Origin: CAVTSA01 sp963737225
GTDB taxonomy: Bacteria > Chloroflexota > Dormibacteria > Dormibacterales > Dormibacteraceae
Direction: 5' to 3'
Assembly (NCBI GenBank): GCA_963737225.1
Contig: CAVTSA010000004.1
Location: forward strand, 434,001 to 498,000
Length of the DNA stretch: 64,000 nucleotides
The stretch's first letter is position 1; the number at the start of each line of letters is the position of its first letter. Shown in pieces: positions 45,805 to 53,911 of this stretch. The notes below the pieces were generated by a model. It was not told the origin of the DNA. It did no database searches and worked only from the letters and a program-made list of their open reading frames with translations. The position numbers and the translations under genes were made by a program.

Positions 45805-46767
45805 GTGAACGCCGGCGACCCGCCCCGATCGCTGCCGGCGTACGACGAGCTGCCGGTGCTGGAGCCACTGGGCCTCCGCCACGCTTGGGGCGTGTTCGGT
45901 CCCGATGATCAGCTGGGAACGATCAACCTGCTCACGCCGGAACGGGTGTTGGACGCGGCCCGGCTCGTCCGCACCGGCCGGACCGTCACGCTGACGCGGC
46001 CCCTGGACGCGTTCGACCCGCCGTTCTACGGGCGCGAGCGGATGCGCCACACCGTGTTCCGCCTGGACCGCAACTACTGGGACGACCGCGTCGACAACCT
46101 CCAGCTCCAGGCATCCACACACTGGGACGGGCTGCGCCACGTCCAGGCCCGCGAGTTCGGGTTTTGGGGCGGGCTGACGGACGAAGCCGCGCTCACGTCC
46201 GGCGGCGGACCGCTCGGCGTGGAGCGCTGGGCGCACCGCGGCATCGTGGGGCGCGGCGTGCTGCTCGACCTGGTCCCGCTCCTGGAGGCGGGGCCCGAGG
46301 GGTACGACCCCTTCGCGAGCCGCTCGATCGACCCCGACCTTCTGGACCAGGCTGTCCGGCGGCAGCAGGTGGAGCTGCGGGCCGGCGACATCCTCTGTTT
46401 GAGATTCGGGTGGATGCAGCGCTACCTCGGCCTGGACGGCGCCGGGCGCGCGGCCGCGGCCGAAGGTCACGACTTCGCGGGCCTGGCCGCCGGCGAGTCG
46501 ATGGCGCGCTGGCTCTGGGACCGCCACGTGGCGGCGATCGCGGGGGACAACCCGGCGGTGGAGGTCTCTCCCGGGGACCGCCGGGTCGGGTCCCTCCATC
46601 GGCGCCTCCTGCCCCTGCTGGGCTTCGCGATCGGAGAGCTGTTCGACCTCGACGCGCTCGCCACCGACTGCGCGGCGGACGGGCGCTGGGACTTCCTCTT
46701 CGTCTCGGTACCGCTCAACCTCGCCGGCGGCGTGGGCAGTCCGGCCAACGCGATCGCGGTCCGGTGA
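45805..46767 (+). CDS. Cyclase family protein (kynurenine formamidase-like)
   Basis: Metal-dependent hydrolase of 320 residues. Family signature region: STHWDGLRHVQ (His/Asp/His ligands, related to HxGTHxDxPxH), preceded by DDQLGTINLLTPERVL. GDILCLRFGW and DNPAVEVSP follow. Members hydrolyse N-formyl amides, cyclic esters or similar. Start GTG 45805 behind GGAGGGGTGACC. It overlaps the alpha/beta hydrolase gene by GTGA, so the two hydrolases are co-made and may act on successive ring or ester bonds. Confidence 0.88.
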   Translation: MNAGDPPRSLPAYDELPVLEPLGLRHAWGVFGPDDQLGTINLLTPERVLDAARLVRTGRTVTLTRPLDAFDPPFYGRERMRHTVFRLDRNYWDDRVDNLQLQASTHWDGLRHVQAREFGFWGGLTDEAALTSGGGPLGVERWAHRGIVGRGVLLDLVPLLEAGPEGYDPFASRSIDPDLLDQAVRRQQVELRAGDILCLRFGWMQRYLGLDGAGRAAAAEGHDFAGLAAGESMARWLWDRHVAAIAGDNPAVEVSPGDRRVGSLHRRLLPLLGFAIGELFDLDALATDCAADGRWDFLFVSVPLNLAGGVGSPANAIAVR

Positions 46768-47705
46768 CCGGTCCGCCGCTCGACGCCACGGTGGCCGGCA
46801 CCGGTGAGCCCGCGCTGGCGTTGCTGCCCGGCTGGTGCTGCGACCGCTCCACGCTGGAACCGCTGGCGGCGCTGCTGCGCCCGCATCATCGCACCATCAC
46901 GATCGATTGGCGGGGCTTCGGCGGCAGCCTTCCGCCGCCGCCCGGATATGATCTCGGCGGCACCGTCGAAGACCTGCGCCAGACGCTGACGGCCCGGCTC
47001 CCGGACGGCGCGGTGCTGGTGGGCCACAGCCTGGGCGGCCGGATCGCGCTCGCGTTCGCCGTGCGCCACCCGGCGCTGGTGCGTGCGGTGGTCCTGCTGG
47101 ACTCGGTGATCGACGAAGCCGAGGACCACGTAACCGCGCGGCGGGAGGAGCTCGACGCTCCCGACTGGCGGCGCCGCCTGCGGGAGCGATTCGGTGGGCT
47201 GGCCCGAGGTCCGGTAGGCGGCGACGGCGCCGCGCTCGTCGAACGCATCGCCGGGACCCCGCGGGAGGTGGCCCGATCGAGTCTCGCCGCCGCCGACGCG
47301 GTGGAGGCGGCGTGCGCGCTCGCGAGCCTGCCGGTCCCGGTGCTCTACGTCGGCGCCACCGAGCCCCGCGCCGAGCCCCGCCGGCTGCGTCACCTGCAAG
47401 CGAACCTCGACTACGGGCAGGTGGTTGGCAGCGGCCATTTCGTCCAGCTGGAGGTGCCCCAGCAGGTGGCGCCGATGATCGAACGCTTCCTGCAGCTCCG
47501 GGCCCCCACGCCCCCGCCTGCCGCCCGGTCTTCGCGACCGGATGATGGTGCTACCGGTAATATGACCCGGACGAGAGGGCGGCGCGCGGGCGGCGCCGGG
47601 GCGTGCTCTCGTGGGGAAGGAGGAACAGAGCGCGAATGTCGGAGCAGCCGCCGGCGCCGGTGGTCCTGTACGAGCGCCGCGGCGCCGTCGCCATCATCAC
47701 ACTGA
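46764..47705 (+). CDS. Alpha/beta hydrolase
   Basis: Hydrolase whose recognisable domain covers the first ~245 residues. Nucleophile Ser is in LVGHSLGGRIAL, oxyanion region LLPGWCCDRS and His in GSGHFVQLEVP; the usual acid is in LYVGATEPR or nearby. It starts at GTG 46764, overlapping the cyclase-family stop. After ERFLQLRAP the sequence becomes Arg/Ser-rich for about 65 residues and overlaps the next gene by 70 bases. An undetected indel near 47505-47540 would let it stop at about 47545, so the annotated end is uncertain. Confidence 0.8.
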   Translation: MTGPPLDATVAGTGEPALALLPGWCCDRSTLEPLAALLRPHHRTITIDWRGFGGSLPPPPGYDLGGTVEDLRQTLTARLPDGAVLVGHSLGGRIALAFAVRHPALVRAVVLLDSVIDEAEDHVTARREELDAPDWRRRLRERFGGLARGPVGGDGAALVERIAGTPREVARSSLAAADAVEAACALASLPVPVLYVGATEPRAEPRRLRHLQANLDYGQVVGSGHFVQLEVPQQVAPMIERFLQLRAPTPPPAARSSRPDDGATGNMTRTRGRRAGGAGACSRGEGGTERECRSSRRRRWSCTSAAAPSPSSH

Positions 47706-48472
47706 ACCGTCCCCGGTATCGAAACGCGCAGAACTCGGCGCTGCTGTACGCGCTGGATCAGGCGTTTCACGACGCCGCCATGGACGACGAGGTTCGGGCG
47801 ATCGTGCTGGGCGCGAACGGACCCGCCTTTTCGGCGGGTCACGACACCGGGAGCCCGGGCCGGGACCTCGACGTCTCGTACCCGCGACTCACCATGTGGC
47901 CCGACCACGTGGGCAAGCCGGCGATCGAAGGCCGTCTGGATCGGGAGGCGGAGGTCTACGTCGCGCTCTGCCGGCGCTGGCGCGAGCTGCCCAAGCCCAC
48001 GATCGCCAGGGTCCAGGGTGCGTGCGTCGCCGGGGGCCTCATGCTGGCCTGGGTGTGCGACCTGATCATCGCCTCGGAGGACGCGTTCTTCGCCGAGCCC
48101 TCGGTCGGCCAGGGTGGCGCCGGAGTCGAGTGGTTCGTGCATCCGTTCCAGATGGCCCCTCGGTTCGCGAAGGAGTTCCTGTTCCTCGGCGAGCGCATCG
48201 GCGCCCAGCGCGCGCGAGAGCTGGGGATGGTGAACCGCGTGGTGCCACGGGACGACCTGGAGCCGGCCACCCTCGAGATCGCGGAGCGGATCGCCGCGAT
48301 GCCGCCGTTCGGGCTGCGGGTCGCCAAGCGAAACATCAACTTCGCCGAGGACGCGCGCGGGCTGCCGGAGACCGTCGAGCACAGCTTCGGCTGGCACCAG
48401 CTGGTGCATGCGTACGGTGAGGCGACCGCCGCCCCGACGAGTCAGCCCGGCGCGCCGGGCACGGGCCGGTAG
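47636..48472 (+). CDS. Enoyl-CoA hydratase/isomerase family protein 2
   Basis: Crotonase-fold protein of 278 residues. FSAGHDTGSPGRDL marks the first oxyanion loop and VQGACVAGGLMLAWVCDLII the second. AEPSVGQGGAGVEWFVHPFQ replaces the usual catalytic Glu segment. Similar in layout to the proteins at 44900 and 51002, which share long insertions after the first loop (YVALCRRWRELPKP type). AAGGAGG lies upstream of ATG 47636. It follows the hydrolase gene and precedes DhaK. Confidence 0.88.
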   Translation: MSEQPPAPVVLYERRGAVAIITLNRPRYRNAQNSALLYALDQAFHDAAMDDEVRAIVLGANGPAFSAGHDTGSPGRDLDVSYPRLTMWPDHVGKPAIEGRLDREAEVYVALCRRWRELPKPTIARVQGACVAGGLMLAWVCDLIIASEDAFFAEPSVGQGGAGVEWFVHPFQMAPRFAKEFLFLGERIGAQRARELGMVNRVVPRDDLEPATLEIAERIAAMPPFGLRVAKRNINFAEDARGLPETVEHSFGWHQLVHAYGEATAAPTSQPGAPGTGR

Positions 48473-48565
48473 GAAGCAGGCAGGGGCCTGGGCGCAGCGT
48501 GGGCGCGAGGGACCGATCGGAAGCAGCGGAGATGGCGTCAACCGTCGGAACCAGGAGTGCGTGAC

Positions 48566-49567
48566 GTGCAGAAGCTGATCAACCGGCCTGACGACTTCGT
48601 GGACGAGACGCTCGACGGAATCCTGCTCGCTCACGGCGACCGTCTGCGCCGGGCGACCGGCGATCCGAGGGCGATCGTCCGCCTGGAAGCACCGATCGAG
48701 GGCAAGGTGGGCATCGTGACGGGCGGCGGTTCCGGCCACCTGCCGGTGTTCCTCGGCTACGTCGGCGAGGGTCTCGCGGACGGGGTCGCGGTCGGCAACG
48801 TCTTCGCGTCCCCCAGCTCGGACCAGATGCTGGAGACGATGCGGGCGGTCGACGCCGGTCGCGGCGTGCTGCAGATCTACGGCAACTACGGGGGCGACGT
48901 CATGAACTTCGGGCTCGCCGCCGAGCTGGCGGAGGCCGAGGGGATGCAGGTGGCCACGGTGCTGGGCGCCGACGACGTCGCGTCCGCGCCGAAAGGGGAG
49001 GAGTCACGACGGCGGGGGATCGCCGGCATCCTCTTCCTGTACAAAGCGGCGGGGGCCCGCGCCGCCGAAGGTGCCGACCTGACCGAGGTCACTCGGGTCG
49101 CCCAGAAGGCGGCGGACCAGGTCCGCAGCATGGGGGTGGCGCTCGCGCCCTGCACGGTGCCCTCGGTGGGACACCCCACCTTCGAGCTCCCGGAAGGTGA
49201 GATGGAGATCGGCATGGGCATCCACGGGGAGCCAGGCGTGCGTCGCGGGCCGCTGGAGCCCGCCGACCAGGTCGCCGACCACCTCCTCGACGCGCTCCTC
49301 GACGATCTGCCGCACGATCGGGGGGACCGGGTCGACGTGCTCGTGAACGGGCTCGGCGCGACACCGGTGGAGGAGCTCTACATCCTCTACCGGCGGACCG
49401 CCGAGCGGCTCCGGGATGCCGCCCTCTCCGTCAGGCGCACCTGGATCGGGGAGTACGCGACGTCGTTGGAGATGGCGGGAGCCTCGATCTCTCTGCTCCG
49501 CGTGGACGACGAGCTGGCCCGCCTGCTGGATGCGCCGGCCCGGTCCCCGTTCTTCGCACATCGATGA
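48566..49567 (+). CDS. dhaK: Dihydroxyacetone kinase subunit DhaK-like
   Basis: Substrate-binding subunit of 333 residues: VQKLINRPDDFVDETLDG start, GKVGIVTGGGSGHLPVFLGY, ASPSSDQMLETMRAVDAGRG and QIYGNYGGDVMNF. The covalent substrate-binding His is kept (H220 in GMGIHGEPG), so ketose binding by hemiaminal is expected. GTG 48566 has AGGAG at 8 bases. It overlaps DhaL by ATGA. No PTS partner DhaM is in the window, so either an ATP-dependent form or an external phosphodonor is used. In this cluster the substrate may be another short ketose. Confidence 0.9.
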   Translation: MQKLINRPDDFVDETLDGILLAHGDRLRRATGDPRAIVRLEAPIEGKVGIVTGGGSGHLPVFLGYVGEGLADGVAVGNVFASPSSDQMLETMRAVDAGRGVLQIYGNYGGDVMNFGLAAELAEAEGMQVATVLGADDVASAPKGEESRRRGIAGILFLYKAAGARAAEGADLTEVTRVAQKAADQVRSMGVALAPCTVPSVGHPTFELPEGEMEIGMGIHGEPGVRRGPLEPADQVADHLLDALLDDLPHDRGDRVDVLVNGLGATPVEELYILYRRTAERLRDAALSVRRTWIGEYATSLEMAGASISLLRVDDELARLLDAPARSPFFAHR

Positions 49568-50187
49568 GCCGCCTCGAGAGGGGGCTGCTCGGGGTTGCCC
49601 GGCGGGTGGAAGCGGAAGCCGAAACCCTGAACCGTCTGGACGCGCAGGCGGGCGACGGTGACATGGGGGTGACCATGAGCACGGCCGCGAAAGCGGTCGA
49701 GGGCGTGGTGTCCACGGATGACGAGCGGTCGGCCACCGAGCTCTTCCGGGCCTGCGGCGCCGCGATCGCCCGGGAGGCCCCATCCACGTCCGGGACGCTG
49801 GTGGCGACCGGGCTGCTGCGGGCCGCTCGGGCCGCCGACGGGCTGTCGACCGCGGATGCCGCCGCCGTCGCACAGCTGCTGCAAGCGGCCCTGACGGGAA
49901 TCCTGGAGCGAGGTAAGGCCGAGGTAGGCGCCAAGACGATGCTCGACGCGCTGGCGCCCGCGGCCCAGGCGGCCGCCGACGTGGCCGGAACCGGAGGCGG
50001 CGGTGCCTCCGCCCTCCTGGCCGCCGCCGACGCGGCCGACGCGGGCGCCCGTGCCACGACCGGGATGCGCGCCAGGTTCGGCCGGGCGGGCTGGCTGGCG
50101 GAACGCTCGTCGGGCCACGAGGACGCGGGCGCACGCCTGGTCGCGATCATCCTCGACGCGGCCGCCGCCTCCTGGACCGAGGGCTAA
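49564..50187 (+). CDS. dhaL: Dihydroxyacetone kinase subunit DhaL-like
   Basis: Nucleotide-binding subunit of 207 residues. The Mg/ADP motif is LDAQAGDGDMGVTM (Asp 26, 31, 33). GGGGASALLAAADAADAG and GRAGWLAERSSGHEDAGA correspond to the usual GRASYLGERSIGHxDPGA. It is translationally coupled to DhaK. Together they phosphorylate a ketose such as dihydroxyacetone or erythrulose; the true substrate is not readable. The next crotonase starts 3 bases after its stop. Confidence 0.9.
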   Translation: MSRLERGLLGVARRVEAEAETLNRLDAQAGDGDMGVTMSTAAKAVEGVVSTDDERSATELFRACGAAIAREAPSTSGTLVATGLLRAARAADGLSTADAAAVAQLLQAALTGILERGKAEVGAKTMLDALAPAAQAAADVAGTGGGGASALLAAADAADAGARATTGMRARFGRAGWLAERSSGHEDAGARLVAIILDAAAASWTEG

Positions 50188-50190
50188 CGG

Positions 50191-51009
50191 GTGAACGGGG
50201 GCGCGCCGGAGGAGCCCCGGCTTCGCGTGACGCGGGAGGGGCCGGTGGCGTGGCTCCGGCTGAACCGGCCCCACGTCCGCAACGCGGTGGACGATGCGCT
50301 GCGGGAAGAGCTGGTCACCGCGACCGAGACGCTCGAACGCGACCCGGCGGTGCGAGTTCTGATACTGACTGGTGAGGGCACCGCGTTCTGCGCCGGCGGC
50401 GACATCTCGGGGATGCTCCGGCGTCTGGAGGAGCCTCTCACCCAGGTGGCTGCCGCCGGGTGGCACCGGATCCGGCAGGCCGAGCGCCTGGTGCGACTGC
50501 TGCACGGCAGCACCAAGACGACGATCGCCGCCGTCAACGGCGCGGCCTTCGGGTACGGCATGGACCTGGCGCTCAGCTGCGACTTCGTGCTCGCCTCCGA
50601 GGCCGCCGTCTTCTCCATGAGCTATGTCCAGCGCGGCCTGATCCCGGACGGGGGCGGGCTCTACTTCCTGCCCCGCCGGGTGGGCCTGCCGCGGGCCAAG
50701 GAGCTGATCCTCAGCGGCCGGCGGGTCGACGCGCGCGAGGCGCTCGACCTCGGCATCGCCGATCGCCTGGTCCCCGTGGCGGAGCTGGAGGCGGCCGCCG
50801 GGGGTTGGGCCCGGGAGCTGGCCGGCAACGGCGCCACCGCGTCGGCGCTCGCGAAGTCGATCCTGGATCGGAGCCTGGAGCTCTCGCTCGACGACGTTCT
50901 CGCCCTGGGCGCCCAGGCGATGGCCATCTGTTACACGACGGACGAGCACCGGGACTCCGTGACGAGCTTCCTCGAGTCGCGCCGTCGCAGCGAGGAGAAG
51001 CATGGCTGA
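50191..51009 (+). CDS. Enoyl-CoA hydratase/isomerase family protein 3
   Basis: Crotonase of 272 residues closest in motifs to PaaG/PaaB-type isomerases. First loop TAFCAGGDISGML, second VNGAAFGYGMDLALSCDFVL. The acidic residue is in VQRGLIPDGGGLYFLPRRVG, and the end KEL-type helix is normal. It begins with GTG 50191 three bases after DhaL and overlaps the next crotonase by 8 bases. Confidence 0.9.
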   Translation: MNGGAPEEPRLRVTREGPVAWLRLNRPHVRNAVDDALREELVTATETLERDPAVRVLILTGEGTAFCAGGDISGMLRRLEEPLTQVAAAGWHRIRQAERLVRLLHGSTKTTIAAVNGAAFGYGMDLALSCDFVLASEAAVFSMSYVQRGLIPDGGGLYFLPRRVGLPRAKELILSGRRVDAREALDLGIADRLVPVAELEAAAGGWARELAGNGATASALAKSILDRSLELSLDDVLALGAQAMAICYTTDEHRDSVTSFLESRRRSEEKHG

Positions 51010-51853
51010 GGGCACGCTGCCGACCTACGACTACCTGCTCCTGGAACGGGACGGCCCTCTGACCTGGTTGACGCTGAATCGGCCCGAGAAGCTCAACGCG
51101 ATGAACCAGGCCCTGCTCGAGGAGCTGAGCGACGCGCTTCGCGCTCTGGCCACCGACCAGGCGACTCGGGTGATCGCGATCCGGGGTGCCGGCCGGGCGT
51201 TCAGCGCCGGCTACGACATCGAGAGGAAGGACGGCGCGCCGGTCGAGGAACCGGACATCGTCGACGACTACCTGACGCACGCCGGGTATCTCGACCGGTT
51301 TCTCGCGATCTGGGATCACCCGAAGCCGGTCATCGCCTGCGTCCACGGGTACTGCCTGGCCGGCGCCACCCAGCTCACGATCTTCTGCGACCTCACGGTC
51401 GTCGCGGAGGACGCGGTCGTCGGCTGGCCCTCGATCCCGCTCGGGGGCGGCTACATCAGCCCGCTCTGGGTCCCTCTGGTCGGCCCCAAGCGTGCCAAGC
51501 AGATGTCCTACGTACCGGGAAGCCGGATCACCGGGCAGACCGCCGCCGACTGGGGGTGGGCCAACTTCGCGACGCCCGCCGATCGTCTCCAGGACGAGGT
51601 GCGCGACCTCGCGCTGCGCATGGCGCGCGTCCCCGCCTCCACGCTGCGCATGAAGAAGATGGCCATCAACCGCGTGGCCGACGCGATGGGGTTCCGGAGC
51701 GTGGCACCGATGGGTGCCGAGACCGACGCCCTCCTGCACTACTCGGGCGACGTGAAGCGCCTCGCCCACGCGATCCAGGAGCACGGTCTGAAGGAGACGA
51801 TCGCGCGGTTCAACGCGGGGACCATCGACGAGGAGCCGGATGAGCGGGCTTGA
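51002..51853 (+). CDS. Enoyl-CoA hydratase/isomerase family protein 4
   Basis: Crotonase-fold protein of 283 residues. First loop RAFSAGYDIERKDG, second VHGYCLAGATQLTIFCDLTV. The catalytic segment reads GWPSIPLGGGYISPLWVPLV, lacking the standard Glu pair. It resembles the proteins at 44900 and 47636, suggesting three paralogues specialised within one pathway. It overlaps the acyl-CoA synthetase start by 14 bases. Confidence 0.88.
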   Translation: MAEGTLPTYDYLLLERDGPLTWLTLNRPEKLNAMNQALLEELSDALRALATDQATRVIAIRGAGRAFSAGYDIERKDGAPVEEPDIVDDYLTHAGYLDRFLAIWDHPKPVIACVHGYCLAGATQLTIFCDLTVVAEDAVVGWPSIPLGGGYISPLWVPLVGPKRAKQMSYVPGSRITGQTAADWGWANFATPADRLQDEVRDLALRMARVPASTLRMKKMAINRVADAMGFRSVAPMGAETDALLHYSGDVKRLAHAIQEHGLKETIARFNAGTIDEEPDERA

Positions 51854-53909
51854 GTCGTTGCTGCGGCCTCGGTCGGTCGCCGTCATCGGCGCCACCGAGG
51901 ACATTCGCACGTATGCCGGCGCTCCCCTCCACAACCTTCGCGGGCACGGGTTCACGGGCGCCGTCTACGCCGTCAACCCGAATCGGCAGGAGGTACAGGG
52001 GGTCCGGTGCTTCCCGTCGGTGCTCGACATCCCGGGCGAGGTCGACACCGCGGTGATCGCGGTGCCCAGCCGCGCGGTGGTGGCGGTCCTCAGCCAATGT
52101 GTCGAAAAGGGGCTCAGGAGCGCGACCATCGTGGCCTCCGGGTTTGGCGAGGACGCGGCCGGGCCCGAAGGTCAGGCCCGGGAAGCCGAGCTTTCCGAGG
52201 TCATCCGGCGCAGCGGGATCCGGGTGCTGGGGCCGAACACGACCGGCCTCGCCAACCTCGCCGACGGCTACGTGCCGCGGGCTGCCTTCAACCAGTTCGA
52301 CCCCGACCGGGTGCGGTCGGGCGCGACCGCGCTGATCTCGCAGAGCGGCGCCTGCGGCAATGTCGTCTTCAATCGCGGGCAGGCCAACGGCCTCGGGATC
52401 GGCCTCTCGGTGGCGACCGGGGACCAGGTCGACATCGACCTCTGGGAGATGTGCGAGGCCGTGCTCGCGGACGGCCGCTTTCAGACGCTGATGGTGATCG
52501 CGGAGACGATGGGCGACCCGGTGCGGTTCGAGCGGGTGGCGCGCCGGGTGGCGGCGGATGGCAAGCTCCTGGCCCTGCTCAAGCTGGGGCGCTCGGACCA
52601 GGGTCGGCGGGCCGTCATGACACACTCCGGCTCCCTGGCGGGGGACTCGGCGGTGCAGTCGGCCGCGATGCGGCAGCTGGGCGTGATCGAGGTCCTGGAC
52701 CTCGATGACCTCTGGCAGCTGGCCCGCCTGGTCGACGCCTGGGGACCGCCCCCCGAGCGTCCCGGACGGCTCGGCGTGATCTCGCTCTCGGGTGGCGAAG
52801 GCGCCCTGACCGCCGATCGGTGCTCCGAGCAGGGGATCGAGTTGGTGCCGCCGAGCGCTTCCTTCGCGGAGACGATCGCGGCCAACTTCTCCTACGCATC
52901 CGCGTCGAACCCGTTCGACCCCTCGGGCGAGGTGCTGAGCCGGCCCGACAAGCTGCGCCTGGCGGTGCGGGCCTTCCTGGAGCAGAACGAGTTCACCGAG
53001 GTCCTCTTCAGCTCGCCCGTGCTCCGCGACGAACAGGCGGAGCGGCAGCTGGCCGAGGTGCCGGCGTTTCTGGCGCAGCCCCGGCCCAACCTGTGTTTCT
53101 CGTTCTGGAGCGCGGGAGACCTCACCCGCGCGCAGGAGCGCATCCTGACCGCGACCGGCCAGCCGGTCTTCGCGGGGTCCGGGAGCGCGATCCGGGCGAT
53201 CGCCCTCTACCGGCGGGCCGGCGCGCGACGGCGCGTGCTGCCGGCCGCCACGGCCCCCGCCGCGACGGGCGTTCTGGCGAACGCCGCGCGCTACTGGGAC
53301 GTGCGGGCGGCGGCGGCCGGCATCGGACTGCGCGTGCCACCGGCGCACCTGGTCCGCCGGGCCGAGGACCTGGCGCAGGCGGCGACGGCGGTCGGCTTCC
53401 CGCTGGTCATGAAGGCCAACGTCACCAGCTCGGTCCACAAGCTGGCGAACGGCCTGCTCGCGATCGGCGTGGGGTCGCAGGAGGAGGCGGCGTCCTCGTT
53501 CGCATCGCTGACCCGCGCGGGTGAGCGCTTCGACGCCGACGGGGTGGTGGTCGAGGCGAGCGCGAAGGGCGGGCTGGAGGTGCTAATCGGGGCGACGCGC
53601 GACCCCGACTTCGGCGGAACGCTCCTCTTCGGAAGCGGCGGCTCGGCGGTCGAGTACCTCCGCGACACGGTGATCGGAGTCGCCCGCTACGTCGACTCCG
53701 AGGAGGCTCGGGCGCTGGTCGGCCGCACCCGGATCGGAGCCTTTCTCGAGGACCAGGCGCCGGACGCCGCCGCGGAGCTGGCAAACGCCCTGAGGGGGGT
53801 CGCGACCTGGTTCGAGGCGAACCGGCAGCTCACCTCGCTCGACCTCAACCCTCTGATCGTGGACGTCGGGTCGGGGACCGTGACGTGCGTCGACGCCCGG
53901 GTGGCCTGA
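51840..53909 (+). CDS. ADP-forming acetyl/acyl-CoA synthetase-like protein 1
   Basis: Two-part CoA ligase of 689 residues. The N-terminal CoA-binding Rossmann domain has SVAVIGATEDIRTYAGAPLH. The succinyl-CoA-ligase-like domain has the phospho-His H262 in VMTHSGSLAGD. The C-terminal ATP-grasp part has FPLVMKANVTSSVHKLANGL and SLDLNPLIVD. Such fused alpha/beta enzymes interconvert acyl-CoA, ADP and phosphate with acid, CoA and ATP. A paralogue is at 58610. It may activate the acid made by the oxidases or harvest ATP from the final acyl-CoA. Confidence 0.88.
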   Translation: MSGLESLLRPRSVAVIGATEDIRTYAGAPLHNLRGHGFTGAVYAVNPNRQEVQGVRCFPSVLDIPGEVDTAVIAVPSRAVVAVLSQCVEKGLRSATIVASGFGEDAAGPEGQAREAELSEVIRRSGIRVLGPNTTGLANLADGYVPRAAFNQFDPDRVRSGATALISQSGACGNVVFNRGQANGLGIGLSVATGDQVDIDLWEMCEAVLADGRFQTLMVIAETMGDPVRFERVARRVAADGKLLALLKLGRSDQGRRAVMTHSGSLAGDSAVQSAAMRQLGVIEVLDLDDLWQLARLVDAWGPPPERPGRLGVISLSGGEGALTADRCSEQGIELVPPSASFAETIAANFSYASASNPFDPSGEVLSRPDKLRLAVRAFLEQNEFTEVLFSSPVLRDEQAERQLAEVPAFLAQPRPNLCFSFWSAGDLTRAQERILTATGQPVFAGSGSAIRAIALYRRAGARRRVLPAATAPAATGVLANAARYWDVRAAAAGIGLRVPPAHLVRRAEDLAQAATAVGFPLVMKANVTSSVHKLANGLLAIGVGSQEEAASSFASLTRAGERFDADGVVVEASAKGGLEVLIGATRDPDFGGTLLFGSGGSAVEYLRDTVIGVARYVDSEEARALVGRTRIGAFLEDQAPDAAAELANALRGVATWFEANRQLTSLDLNPLIVDVGSGTVTCVDARVA

Positions 53910-53911
53910 CG

